DNA of 64,000 bases from Tunturiibacter gelidiferens (lineage in GTDB: Bacteria > Acidobacteriota > Terriglobia > Terriglobales > Acidobacteriaceae). The notes below the pieces were generated by a model, which was given only the letters and a program-made list of their open reading frames with translations, was not told the DNA's origin and made no database searches. Made by a program: the position numbers and the translations under genes. Location: positions 62,001-126,000 of the forward strand of contig NZ_JACHEB010000006.1 of assembly GCF_014201335.1 (NCBI RefSeq), written 5' to 3'. Position 1 is the stretch's first letter. Every line of letters begins with the position of its first letter. Below, one piece after another: positions 7,584 through 17,700 of the stretch.

Positions 7584-10557
7584 GCATCGCCTTTCTCTCT
7601 ACAACCTCGGACTCGCTCTTTGGCGGTTCTGCCAATGAGGCGGGGCGCGTGCCGGAGGAGGGGAACTCCAACTGGAAGGCGGTGCCGATGCCGATTTCGC
7701 TTTCGACATGGATCTTGCCGGCATGTTCCTGCATGATGCCGTAGCTAACGGCGAGGCCGAGCCCGGTGCCTTTATGCTCGCCCTCCTGGGGCTTAGTCTT
7801 GGTGGTGAAGAAGGGATCGTAGATGCGGTGGAGGTGCTCCTTCTCGATGCCATTACCGGAGTCCTGAATGCGGACCATGACGCGACCTGCGCCGTTGAAG
7901 GTTGCTATCTTGAGCGTTGCATTGGTGGTTCCAAACATTGCGTCTTTTGCGTTCAACATGAGGTTCAGGATCACCTGTTGCAGCTTGCCCTGGTTGCCGT
8001 GGATGCGGGCGAGGTGTGGATCAAAGTTGGTTTCGACGCGAATCTGCGCGGTCTTGAACTGATGCTCGAGCAGGGTGACGGTGTCGCGGAGGAGTTCGTT
8101 GAGGTTGAGGCTGGCAAACTCTGCTCCGCTGGTGCGAGAGAAGTTGAGTAGACCGTTGACGATCTCGGAGGCGCGGAAGGTTTGCTGGGTAATCTTTTCG
8201 AGTACAGGGGCGAGTCGTTCATCATCGCGCATGTGCTTGCTGAGCATCTGTGTGTAGCTGGAGATGACAGCGAGCGGAGTGTTGACCTCATGAGCGACTC
8301 CTGCAGCGAGGAGGCCGATGGAGGAGAGCTTTTCAGCCTGGGTAAGCTGAGCCTCGAGTTGGATGCGGTCGGTGATGTCGTCAACCAGAATGATCCGGCC
8401 GACGGCGACGAAGTTTCGTGTGACCAGAGGGGCGATGGCGATGTTGGCGACGCGCACGTTCCCGTTGGGAAGTGTGAGGCGGAACTTATAAAGAGTGTGT
8501 GTGCCATGTTCGTCACGCACACTGTTGAAACGGGCAACGAAGTCCGACGGAAGGACGGCTGAGATGGGTTGTCGGAGGACTTCGGTGCGGGACTTCGAGT
8601 ACATGCCCTCCATCTGGGTGTTCCAGCTTTCAATGCGGTCTTCGAGGTCGACGGCGAAGACACCGATGTTGATGGATTCGACGATGTTTTCGTGGAATTC
8701 CTTGAGGCTTTCAAACTCGGTTATCTTTTGTTCGAGGCGCCGATAGAGTTGAGCGTTCTGGATGGCAATACCAATGTAACCGGCGAGGGATTCGAGCAGC
8801 TCCATGTCTTCACTGGAGAGGAAGTCACCGTCGTCAGTGCGGCCCAGGCCGATGACGGCTACGGTGCGAGTGCCCGCGCCTTCGCGGTTGGCAACGCGGC
8901 AGGGGAGGTAGTAGTTGAGGTCGAGGCGGCCCGCGCTTTGACGCTGCGCTTCCGGAAGGCGAAGGACCTGCTGGGGATTCTCAAGGAAGATGTGGCTATT
9001 GGCACCGGGCCGATCGAAGTCTAGAAAACGAACATCGAGGCTATGGAGTTCGGCAGACTTGAGGTTGGTGAGGCCGTGAGAGGCGGCCAGATCGAAGTGC
9101 CTCTGTGTAAAGCTGCCTCCTTCGCTCTCGGAGGCGAGGAAGACAGCTACGCGAGTGACAAGCAGGGTCTGAGGTAGGCGCTCAACGATAGAGTCGAGCA
9201 GGGCGCGGAGATCGGTTTGGGCATTGATGCCGCGGCCAAACTCGACGAGTGTTTCGCGGTAGTCGAAGCGTTTTTGATCGAAGACTCGGTCCACCCGTGC
9301 CTGAATGGCGCGCTTGAGCGGATCGAAGACGATTCCTGCGATGATGATGGCCGCGAGCAGTCCCCATACGCCGAGATTGGAGAGTCGGGAGTGAACGATC
9401 TCACCGGTGAGCGCGATGATGCCGAAGTAAACTCCGACGAGCGAAGCGGTAGCAAGGGTATAAGTAACTCCTCGCTTGAAGATGAGGTCCACATCCATGA
9501 GTCGATAACGGACGATCGCCCAGCTGAAAGTGAGAGGAAGGACAACCAGAGAGAGACCGGCCAGCTTCGCTACCTGGCTATTGACGGACCAGTCGGCGAG
9601 GTAAGGAATGACGTAGAGCAGAGTGAACGGAGTGACGGCGATGAGAGTGCCGCGGGTGAGCCACTTGAGTTGCTGACGCTCCAAAGCAGACTCGGCCCAA
9701 CGATATCGGTAGCGGAAGACAATAGCGGCGATGACGTAGTAGAGGGCGAGGTATCCGAGAGCGATTTGATCGAGTCGATGGAGAAGGACCTCAGTTGCAG
9801 ACCAGAAGCGAATGGCCGTGTACTGGAGACCGATAAGCAAGACCCCGGGGAGGTAGAGCAGCATACACCCGATGCTCCGGGCCAGCCGTTTGCGTTGGTC
9901 TGAGGCGAAGTTGTCGGAGAAGCTGACCGCAAAGTGCAGGAAAAGGGCCGGCTGGAGTGCCTGCGCGGCCATGTTCCCCCAATAGATGAACCAGTCGAAG
10001 GTACCCGGTTCGCCCGTCGATCGGAAGCTGTAGAGAACGAAGGAAGCAAGGCAGAAGACGTAGAAGTGGACGGACTTGGGGGCGGTCCAGCGCCGGAACA
10101 GAACGTAGATGCCAATGCACAGGTAAACGAGGGCGATGAAGCGAAGACCTTGGTTGATGGAGCGGTCTTTGGGTTCGAGAATAACTTGGATGTCAAGCTT
10201 AGTGGCGCCATGGAGATCGATGGATTGGGGAACTGGACGAAGGATCGCGTAAGTCGCGTGTGCCCAGATGCCGCTGCGGAACATCTCCCGCGTGAGCGAG
10301 GCGACGCGGGGAGTAGGTTGTTCGTTGACGTTGACGAGGATATCCCCCGCACGAATGCCGGCGCGGTGACCAGGAGAGAGGGCTGGAACTCGCTCAGCCC
10401 GGAGACCGGTGGCGGCCTCGACCCACCAGATTCCGTCGGTTGGGACGTCGAAGCCGCTCTCCCGATCGAAGTTCAGGGCCGCAAGAACGCAGGCAGCAAC
10501 CGTAGCGACTGCGAGTACGACAGCCAGAATCCGGGTTTGAGAGGCGTTATTCATCAA
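7576..10557 (-). CDS. membrane histidine kinase with PDZ, 7TM-like, GAF and PAS parts
   Basis: A 993-residue sensor. Order seen: one TM helix (about 10-28), a PDZ-like domain outside the membrane (about 45-120, SPGHRAGIRAGDILVNVN), a block of about eight hydrophobic helices (about 135-410), a GAF-like domain (about 435-600), a PAS domain (about 615-730), a HisKA domain with the phospho-His in GVAHEVNTPL, and an ATPase domain with the N box NLMLNAKDAM and G boxes DSGNGI and GTGLGLAVSYGI. A PDZ domain in front of the membrane block suggests sensing of exported peptide or envelope state (inference). It lies upstream of, and overlaps, the NtrC-type regulator. Confidence 0.92.
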   Translation of the reverse strand: MMNNASQTRILAVVLAVATVAACVLAALNFDRESGFDVPTDGIWWVEAATGLRAERVPALSPGHRAGIRAGDILVNVNEQPTPRVASLTREMFRSGIWAHATYAILRPVPQSIDLHGATKLDIQVILEPKDRSINQGLRFIALVYLCIGIYVLFRRWTAPKSVHFYVFCLASFVLYSFRSTGEPGTFDWFIYWGNMAAQALQPALFLHFAVSFSDNFASDQRKRLARSIGCMLLYLPGVLLIGLQYTAIRFWSATEVLLHRLDQIALGYLALYYVIAAIVFRYRYRWAESALERQQLKWLTRGTLIAVTPFTLLYVIPYLADWSVNSQVAKLAGLSLVVLPLTFSWAIVRYRLMDVDLIFKRGVTYTLATASLVGVYFGIIALTGEIVHSRLSNLGVWGLLAAIIIAGIVFDPLKRAIQARVDRVFDQKRFDYRETLVEFGRGINAQTDLRALLDSIVERLPQTLLVTRVAVFLASESEGGSFTQRHFDLAASHGLTNLKSAELHSLDVRFLDFDRPGANSHIFLENPQQVLRLPEAQRQSAGRLDLNYYLPCRVANREGAGTRTVAVIGLGRTDDGDFLSSEDMELLESLAGYIGIAIQNAQLYRRLEQKITEFESLKEFHENIVESINIGVFAVDLEDRIESWNTQMEGMYSKSRTEVLRQPISAVLPSDFVARFNSVRDEHGTHTLYKFRLTLPNGNVRVANIAIAPLVTRNFVAVGRIILVDDITDRIQLEAQLTQAEKLSSIGLLAAGVAHEVNTPLAVISSYTQMLSKHMRDDERLAPVLEKITQQTFRASEIVNGLLNFSRTSGAEFASLNLNELLRDTVTLLEHQFKTAQIRVETNFDPHLARIHGNQGKLQQVILNLMLNAKDAMFGTTNATLKIATFNGAGRVMVRIQDSGNGIEKEHLHRIYDPFFTTKTKPQEGEHKGTGLGLAVSYGIMQEHAGKIHVESEIGIGTAFQLEFPSSGTRPASLAEPPKSESEVVERKAMHV

Positions 10558-10882
10558 GTAAACCGACGATATGGAAGATGGTCAGCACATCGAGGACCAA
10601 ATCAAATTAGGCCTCGATGCACAGTAGGGAGGCATTTACTGTCTTTGCGCCTACAGAAAATCATAACCTATTCCGTAATAATCGAGATGTCTCCAGAACT
10701 ACGCTGTAAACAAGAGATTGTTCAATTGAACTGGGCTGTGAATAAGGAATTCCTTCCAAATTGAAGCAACTCGTGAAATATGTATTTTTTACGAGTGATG
10801 CGGCTTCGCAAGTATTAACACTCCTGTAATATCAAAGGTTATGCGAAGGTGAATACCTCGCGCCTAGATGAGGCCGTAGACA
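10558..10882. other. intergenic region between divergent genes
   Basis: This 325-base AT-richer stretch separates the histidine kinase start (reverse) from an alpha/beta hydrolase start (forward), so it should hold both promoters. An imperfect inverted repeat is seen at 10770-10778 and 10787-10795 (CTCGTGAAA against TTTTACGAG, 8 of 9 pairing, 8-base loop), which could be an operator or short hairpin. No convincing -35/-10 pair, tRNA or small gene was recognised. Confidence 0.4.
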
Positions 10883-11809
10883 ATGACACAAAAAAAGACC
10901 GATCAGATTACTGAAGGTTTCGTTGTAGTTGGCGGGGTCAAGGTCCACTATCAGCGCGCGGGTTCAGGGCGGCCTCTTCTGCTGCTTCACGGTCTGGTGG
11001 GGTCGGCTAGAAACTGGCGCCTGAACATCGACTTTCTGTCTCAAGATTCCGAGGTTTACGCGATCGATTTGTTTAATATGGGTGAGTCGGAGCGGGTTCC
11101 GGGGCTGGACGCGGGACTTGAAGCGACCGCGGACCGGTTGGCTGCCTATATGGACGCGTTGGGACTGGATGAAGCTGATATAGCCGCCCATTCACACGGT
11201 GGAGCAGTGGCCATGATGTTTGCGGCTCGACATCCTGATCGAGTGCGCAGACTCATCTTGTTTGCTCCAGCAAACCCGTTCTGCGACCTGGGGTACCAGT
11301 TGATCCGGTTCTATCAGACAAGGTTTGGGATGTGGTTCGCGAAGCAGATCCCTTCTTTCCCGAGGATGTTGAAAGCTACCGCGCTCAGCAGAATGTATGG
11401 TGACCCTTCTCGGGTTACGGTCGGAGCTCTGGAGGGGTATATCGAAGGGTTGCATATTCCAGGCACGATGGATCACGTCTTGCAGATCGTGCAGCGTTGG
11501 TTCGAGGACATGGGGTTGCTACGCTCTGCCCTTGAACAGCTGGTGGCCAAGCCTACGCTGTTGATATGGGGAGATCGCGACAGAGCGGTTGGTCTACGTT
11601 CTGCGCAAGAGCTGCAGCGGATGCTTCCGCAGTCGAGCCTCATGGTGCTTCCGGGAGTGGGACACATCGCTTTTGAAGAGATGCCAGAGGTCTGCAATGT
11701 GGCGATGCGGGACTGGCTGTCGAAGCCTTTGCCATCCGAAGCCCGGGTAGCCGTGGGCCGTCATCCGGAGCCGTTCGGAGACCGTTTAGCCGAACGAGGC
11801 GTGGCCTAA
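10883..11809 (+). CDS. alpha/beta hydrolase
   Basis: A 308-residue serine hydrolase of the alpha/beta fold, with no signal peptide. The oxyanion segment HGLVGSARNW is near residue 38. The nucleophile elbow reads AHSHGG, so the first Gly of GxSxG is replaced by Ala-His. The acidic residue is in WGDRDRAV and the catalytic His in GVGHIAFEE. Relatives include meta-cleavage-product hydrolases and haloperoxidase-like esterases; the substrate is not predictable. The last 25 residues are arginine-rich and outside the core fold. It ends 4 bases before the end of a convergent hydrolase gene. Confidence 0.88.
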   Translation: MTQKKTDQITEGFVVVGGVKVHYQRAGSGRPLLLLHGLVGSARNWRLNIDFLSQDSEVYAIDLFNMGESERVPGLDAGLEATADRLAAYMDALGLDEADIAAHSHGGAVAMMFAARHPDRVRRLILFAPANPFCDLGYQLIRFYQTRFGMWFAKQIPSFPRMLKATALSRMYGDPSRVTVGALEGYIEGLHIPGTMDHVLQIVQRWFEDMGLLRSALEQLVAKPTLLIWGDRDRAVGLRSAQELQRMLPQSSLMVLPGVGHIAFEEMPEVCNVAMRDWLSKPLPSEARVAVGRHPEPFGDRLAERGVA

Positions 11810-11813
11810 CTCT

Positions 11814-12500
11814 TTAGGTCAGGCTGTATACGCTTCGCAACCAGAGACGAATCTCCTGCTGCATGAGGTCCAGCTTCGGGTTGGGTGACTCAGTCGTTCC
11901 CTGAAAGAAATGACCTGCGTTTGCGATCCAGACCAGACGCTTTGGTTCGGGTGCTCTTTCGAAGATGCCTTCGAGGATGTCGCGTGGGCCGTATTGGTCG
12001 TGATCCCCGCTGATGAATAACTTCGGCTGCGTGCACTCGGGCAAAAATTTATAAGTGTAGTCGCGGCCTTCTGCGCGAACTGGAACGCCGAGGCCGATGA
12101 CACCCTTGACCCGTGGATCTCCGCAACAGGCGCGCAGACCTACGTTGGAGCCGAATGAGAATCCGGCGAACAGGATTGGGCGGTTGAGGTTGTGCTGGAT
12201 CCAGTCTAGAGCTGCGCGAACATCATCCTGTTCACCGTAGCCGTCGTCGTGAGCGCCCTCGCTAAGGCCTACTCCACGGAAGTTGAAACGAAGCACGGGA
12301 AGGCCAAAGGAAGAGAAGGCCTTCATGGCGTGGTAGACGACTTTGTTGTGCATCGTGCCGCCGCCGGCTGGGTGTGGATGGCAGACCAAGGCGGCGTAAG
12401 GGGCCGAGTCGTGACCGGTATTGAGGAGGGCCTCGAGGCGGCCGGCGGGGCCGCGAAGGTCGTCGATCGATCGTATCTGGGAGGTAGTGGTTTGCGTCAT
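11814..12500 (-). CDS. alpha/beta hydrolase, COG2945-like
   Basis: A 228-residue small alpha/beta hydrolase. It has the CHPHPAGGGTMHNKVV signature of the COG2945 type, the RFNFRGVGLSEG loop, the nucleophile elbow GFSFGS, the acidic residue in SGDHDQYG and the catalytic His in NAGHFFQG. These proteins are cytosolic esterases or thioesterases of unknown natural substrate. It converges with the neighbouring hydrolase at 10883-11809 and is divergent from the M20 peptidase gene. Confidence 0.88.
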   Translation of the reverse strand: MTQTTTSQIRSIDDLRGPAGRLEALLNTGHDSAPYAALVCHPHPAGGGTMHNKVVYHAMKAFSSFGLPVLRFNFRGVGLSEGAHDDGYGEQDDVRAALDWIQHNLNRPILFAGFSFGSNVGLRACCGDPRVKGVIGLGVPVRAEGRDYTYKFLPECTQPKLFISGDHDQYGPRDILEGIFERAPEPKRLVWIANAGHFFQGTTESPNPKLDLMQQEIRLWLRSVYSLT

Positions 12501-12565
12501 CTTCTTCAGTTTATCGGGTGCGGGCGTTATCCGTTGTTTATGAACGATGTCGTATGCTGGAGGAC

Positions 12566-13606
12566 ATGGCGATTGACCCGGTTGAACTTACTAAGAAGCT
12601 CGTAGACATTGAATCCACTACGTATCACGAGGGCCTCGCCGGTGCCTTTCTCTACGAATATCTTGGAGCACAGCGTTACGAGGTTAAGCGGACGGAGGTC
12701 GAACAACCGGATGTCGCGAACACGCCGGGAGCAGGCAGCGGAGAGCGCTTCAATGTGTACGCAGCCATGCACGGCGTCACTCCGGATGTAGTGCTGTCTA
12801 CGCACATGGATACCGTCCCTCCGTTCTTCGGCTGCACAGAGGATGATGAGTTTTTGTATGGCCGAGGAACCTGCGATGCGAAGGGAATTATCGCGGCGCA
12901 AGTGGCGGCAGCGGATCGGTTGCGTGATGGAGGTATCAAGGTTGGACTTCTGTTCGTGGTGGGGGAAGAACGAGACTCGGCAGGAGCTGCCGTTGCGAAC
13001 CTATCTCCGAAGGGGTCACGCTTTTTGATCAATGGGGAGCCGACCGACAATCGGCTGGCCCTGGCGTCCAAGGGTGCGTTGCGGGTTGAACTACGAGCCA
13101 AGGGTCGTATGGCTCATTCTGCTTATCCCGAGTTGGGAGAGTCGGCGATCGACAAACTGATCGAGGCGCTCCATGATGTTCTGGCAATGCCGCTCCCAGT
13201 CGAGCCGGAGATCGGCCCGTCCACTCTAAACATCGGATTGATTGATGGCGGGCGCGCTCCGAATGTGATTGCGGATAAAGCAGAGGCGCATATTCTGGTG
13301 CGGCTTGTGGGGCCGTCGGATGAAGTCAGAAGATCGATTGTAGCGGCGGTAGGCGATCGGGCGGATGTTGAGTTCAGTCTTGATCTGCCGTTCGTAAGAA
13401 TGAGGAGGGTGGGGAGTCTGCCGACAATGATCGCAAAGTTTACGACCGATATTCCTAAGCTGACGGCGTGGGGTGAGCCGTTCCTGTTGGGCCCGGGCTC
13501 GATTCATGTGGCACATACACCGCAGGAGAAGATCTCGAAGCGAGAGCTGCTCGAAGCAGTCGATCATTATGTGGAACTCGCCACTAGTCTTGTTCAGAAC
13601 GGATAG
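12566..13606 (+). CDS. M20-family metallopeptidase / deacylase (ArgE/DapE-like)
   Basis: A zinc amidohydrolase of the M20 family, about 346 residues from the ATG at 12566. Zinc ligands are visible in LSTHMDTVPP and YGRGTCDAKG, with the catalytic Glu in VVGEERDSAG and a later ligand Glu in NGEPTDNR. The C-terminal His ligand is in GSIHVAHTPQE. The dimerisation domain lies between. Possible substrates include N-acyl amino acids or dipeptides. The start is uncertain: another ATG lies at 12554 and the frame is open from a GTG at 12518; the GGAGG just before 12566 is very close to it. Confidence 0.85.
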   Translation: MAIDPVELTKKLVDIESTTYHEGLAGAFLYEYLGAQRYEVKRTEVEQPDVANTPGAGSGERFNVYAAMHGVTPDVVLSTHMDTVPPFFGCTEDDEFLYGRGTCDAKGIIAAQVAAADRLRDGGIKVGLLFVVGEERDSAGAAVANLSPKGSRFLINGEPTDNRLALASKGALRVELRAKGRMAHSAYPELGESAIDKLIEALHDVLAMPLPVEPEIGPSTLNIGLIDGGRAPNVIADKAEAHILVRLVGPSDEVRRSIVAAVGDRADVEFSLDLPFVRMRRVGSLPTMIAKFTTDIPKLTAWGEPFLLGPGSIHVAHTPQEKISKRELLEAVDHYVELATSLVQNG

Positions 13607-13617
13607 CCTGAGGCAAG

Positions 13618-14235
13618 ATGCAGTCACTTCGAAAGGTTTTGGCCATCGTACTGGTGGTGGCTTTAGTCGTAATAATCGCCGCCGCCTTTGTGTATCGGAA
13701 TATACCGAATCACAATACTAAACTTACTCACTTTGATACTTTGATCGTTCTGGGAAATCCTGCCGAGGCTGATGGAACACCTTCACCTGAGCAGCGGGAA
13801 CGAACTCTGGAAGGGGTTCGTGAGTATAAGGCGGGCGTTGCTCCTCATCTGATCTTTACCGGCGGTGCTGCGCACAATCGGTTTGTCGAGGCAGACGTAA
13901 TGAAGGCTTTGGCGGTTGCGCAGGGCGTACCGGCCAGTGACATCACGGTAGAAGACCGGGCGCAGAACACGATTCAGAATATCTACTATAGTGAGCACAT
14001 CATGGAGGCTCATCATTGGAAGAGTGCGGAGGTCATCAGTTCGCCAAGCCACCTCCCTCGTGCTGGACTGATCCTTGCGCACAACTCCTTTGCGTGGCGG
14101 ACCTCTGCGGCCCCGTGGCCTGCGGAGTACTCGACGCTGCAGAAGATGTTGCGTTTTGCGGTCGAGGCGGAATATTGCCTGAGACTACGGATATTTGGCT
14201 TTCCATCTTCGCGCTTTCTGCCGCAGCAAGCGTAA
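13618..14235 (+). CDS. YdcF/ElyC-like DUF218 protein, membrane-anchored
   Basis: A 205-residue protein with one N-terminal hydrophobic helix (about residues 7-25), then a DUF218 domain exposed to the periplasm. Recognisable pieces are DTLIVLGNPAEADGTPS, LIFTGGAAHNRFVEADVM, the ENRAQNT-like VEDRAQNTIQN and SSPSHLPRA. ElyC-type members affect envelope polymer synthesis. The start ATG has GAGGC about 5 bases upstream, and the gene follows the M20 gene after 11 bases, so the two may be co-transcribed. Confidence 0.87.
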   Translation: MQSLRKVLAIVLVVALVVIIAAAFVYRNIPNHNTKLTHFDTLIVLGNPAEADGTPSPEQRERTLEGVREYKAGVAPHLIFTGGAAHNRFVEADVMKALAVAQGVPASDITVEDRAQNTIQNIYYSEHIMEAHHWKSAEVISSPSHLPRAGLILAHNSFAWRTSAAPWPAEYSTLQKMLRFAVEAEYCLRLRIFGFPSSRFLPQQA

Positions 14236-14256
14236 GCCCTGCTTTGCGGGCTATTG

Positions 14257-14631
14257 TCAGCCAGAGATGATGTGGAAGGGAAGGTTGTCTGGGTTGTCTT
14301 CGGCGAATACTGCGGTTTCGTCTGGATTGGCAGGATTGTAGCGAATGTTTACCAGCGGGTTGCCGGTGGCTTTTGACTCTGCCTCGCGATGGGTGAGGGC
14401 GACGCTGTGAAGGTAGCCTCCGTAGTACTCGCCATTGAGTTTGAAATGGAAGCCAGCTTCGATTTGATGCGGTGCCCCTGTGGTAGCAATCTCCTCGTCG
14501 GCGTTCAGGACCTGCCAATGGTTGATCTCCGCCTCAGTGTGTGGCCAATTGGCGGCAAGACGCAGCTTTTTGTCGCGGTTTCGGCGGCGAATCCGGCGGC
14601 TAATTGCTTCGATGAAGAAGATGCTGGCCAT
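14257..14631 (-). CDS. DUF3592-like hypothetical protein
   Basis: A 124-residue protein of unknown function. The stretch VNIRYNPANPDETAVF near the C-terminus is the hallmark of DUF3592-type proteins, which usually carry two membrane helices around this domain. Here only a short hydrophobic N-terminus (MASIFFIEAI) is seen, so it may be a membrane-less or truncated member. It lies convergent to the YdcF-like gene and divergent from dnaE. Confidence 0.7.
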   Translation of the reverse strand: MASIFFIEAISRRIRRRNRDKKLRLAANWPHTEAEINHWQVLNADEEIATTGAPHQIEAGFHFKLNGEYYGGYLHSVALTHREAESKATGNPLVNIRYNPANPDETAVFAEDNPDNLPFHIISG

Positions 14632-14702
14632 TGGTTATGGATTCTGATGCGGCAATTTGGGACCGCGTTTTCCTACGGGGCGTAGGGTTCTAAACTAGAA
14701 GA

Positions 14703-17700
14703 ATGGCAGCAGAGTTTACCCACCTTCATCTTCATACTGATTACTCCCTTCTCGATGGCGCGTGTGATGTAGATAAGCTAGCCGGGCATTTGAGCAAAAT
14801 TGGCCAGACCGCGGCTGCGATGACCGACCATGGAAATATCTATGGCGCTGTGCACTTCTTTGACGCTATGCAGAAGAAGGGAATCAAGCCGATTCTTGGG
14901 TGCGAACTCTATATCTGCAAAAACGACGATCATCGCGCTGCACCTGAAGGCGACAAGTATAACCACTTGCTTGTGCTTGCGGAAAACCAGGAAGGCTATC
15001 GCAATCTGGTTCGACTGACGAGCGAGGCGGCACTCCATGGGTTCTATCGGAAGCCGCGGGTGTCGAAAGATTTTCTTGCTCGGCACTCCGAGGGGCTGAT
15101 CGGTTTCTCTGGCTGTCTTGCGGGTGAAGTGAATCAATTCCTGATGGATGACAAGTACGATGAGGCGAAACGTACGGCCGGTTTCTATCAGGATCTTTTT
15201 GGGAAGGGGAATTACTTTCTCGAGATTCAGGATCACGGACTCGCGCCGGACAAGGCAGTTTGCGATGCGTTGTTCAAGATGGAACGGGAACTTGATATTC
15301 CGCTAATCGCGACCAACGACAGCCACTACGTTGCTGCCGATGATTCACGTGCACATGAAATTCTGCTCTGCGTGCAGACCGCGGGCAGCATGAACGACCC
15401 GAAGCGCTTCAAGTTCGACACGCAGGAGTTTTACATCAAAAGCGCGGAGGAGATGCTGCGCACCTTCTCACAAAATCCAGAGGTTTGCACGCGGACGATG
15501 CAGTTTATCGAGCGCTGCAATGTGAAGATGGTGAAGGTCGATAATCCGTTTCCTGATTTTGTGGTGCCCGAAGGTGAGACCCTGGACAGTTACTTTGATC
15601 AGGTGTGCCGGAAGGGTTTGGAGATGCGGCTTGAAACGGCAGTGGCGCATCTTCGTGACCGGGGCCACCTGAAGAAGACGATTCCTGAGTACCATGCGCG
15701 ATTGGATCGCGAGCTGAACATCATCAAACAGATGAAGTTTCCTGGCTATTTCATGATTGTTTGGGACTTTATCAGATATGCGCGCGAGCAGAATATTCCT
15801 GTAGGGCCTGGCCGTGGATCGGCTGCGGGCTCGCTAGTTGCTTACGTGATGCAGATTACGGATATCGACCCACTACAGAACGAACTTCTTTTTGAGCGTT
15901 TTTTGAATCCAGAACGCGTGTCGATGCCGGATATCGATATCGACTTCTGTATGAACCGGCGCGGCGAAGTGATTGAGTACGTCAATCGAAAGTACGGACG
16001 TGATCAGGTTGCCCAGATCATCACGTTTAATACGATGGCGGCGAAGGCGGCGATCAAGGACGTTGGACGGGCCTTGGATATGCCGTATGGCGAAGTCGAC
16101 CGGATTGCGAAGATGATTCCGCCTACGATCGGCATCACGATTGATCAGGCTCTGAAGGATTCGCCTTCGCTGGCGGGCGCGTATGAAGGCGATCCGAAGA
16201 TTAAAGAGTTGATCGATGCGGCGCTGCGACTGGAAGGGCTGGTGCGTGGTGCTGGCGTCCATGCTGCGGGTGTCGTGATTGCGCCGAAGCCACTGACGGA
16301 ACTGGTTCCGGTGACGCGGGCAAAGAACGACGATATCGTTACAGCGTATGACATGAAGGCCGTCGAGAAGATGGGACTTCTCAAGATGGACTTCCTCGGG
16401 TTGACGACGTTGACGGTCATCGACGATGCGCTGAAGCTGATCAAATCGACGACCGGCAAGGATGTCGACATGTCGACAGTGCCGCTTGACGATGTGACGA
16501 CCTATGAACAGATCTATCACCGCGCGCTGACCTCGGGGGTGTTTCAGTTTGAGTCGGGCGGGATGCGCGATGTGCTGCGGCGCTATAAGCCGAACACTGT
16601 GGAGGACCTGACGGCGTTGAATGCGCTCTATCGTCCCGGGCCTATTCAAGGTGGCATGATCGATGACTTCATCGAACGCAAGTGGGGACGTCGAGCGGTG
16701 AGCTACGAGTTGCCTGAGCTTGAGATGATTCTGCGCGAGACTCTGGGAGTGATCGTGTATCAGGAGCAGGTCATGCAGATCTCGAATGTGCTGGCGGGTT
16801 ACTCGCTCGGCGATTCGGACCTGCTGCGGCGTGCTATGGGCAAGAAAGATCCTGCGGAGATGGCAAAGCAGCGCGACCGGTTTATGAGCGGCGCGGCAGC
16901 GAATAGGCATCCGAAGGATACCGCCGGGAAGATCTTCGACCTAATGGCGCAGTTTGCCGGATATGGATTCAATAAATCGCACTCAGCAGCTTACGCACTG
17001 CTGGCGTACCACACCGCCTGGTTGAAGACGCATTACCCGGTGGAGTTTATGGCGGCGCTGCTGACGAGCGAAACGTCGAAGCCAGAGAATGTCGTGAAGT
17101 ACATCTCGGAGTGCCGCGAGATGAACATCTCCGTGGTCCCGCCAAATGTGCAGGTTTCGGACGCTAACTTTACGCCGATCAATGGGGCGATTGGGTTTGG
17201 GTTGGCAGCGATCAAGAACGTGGGGCATAACGCCATTGAGTCGATCATTGTGGCTCGCACTGCGCTGCGGGCAGCAGGGAAGAAGGGTTTCTCGAGCCTG
17301 TGGGAGTTCTGCGAGAAGGTGGATCTGCGGTTGCTGAATAAACGGGTGCTCGAGTCACTGATTAAAGCCGGCGCGATGGATGCGTTCGGGGGGCGGGCTA
17401 CACTGTGCGCTGCTCTCGATAAGGCGATGGAGCGGGCACAGAAGTCGCAGAGAGATGAGGCGGCTGGTCAGCATGGACTGTTTGGAATCTTCGATGCTGA
17501 CCTGCATCCGTCTTCCTCGAATAACGGGGAAGACGCGCTGCCAAGCGTGGCGGAGTGGGATGAACATACTCGCTTGCAGAATGAAAAAGAGGTCCTGGGA
17601 TTCTTTGTCTCGGGACACCCGATGGACAAATACCGCGAGAAGTTGCGGAACATGAAGGTGGTCGATACAGCGACGGCTTGCGAGATGAAGCCTGAGCCGC

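Noticed and set aside
15873-16910. Reverse-strand open frame of 345 codons within dnaE
   Set aside because: Antisense shadow of a conserved polymerase; His/Arg-rich without motifs.
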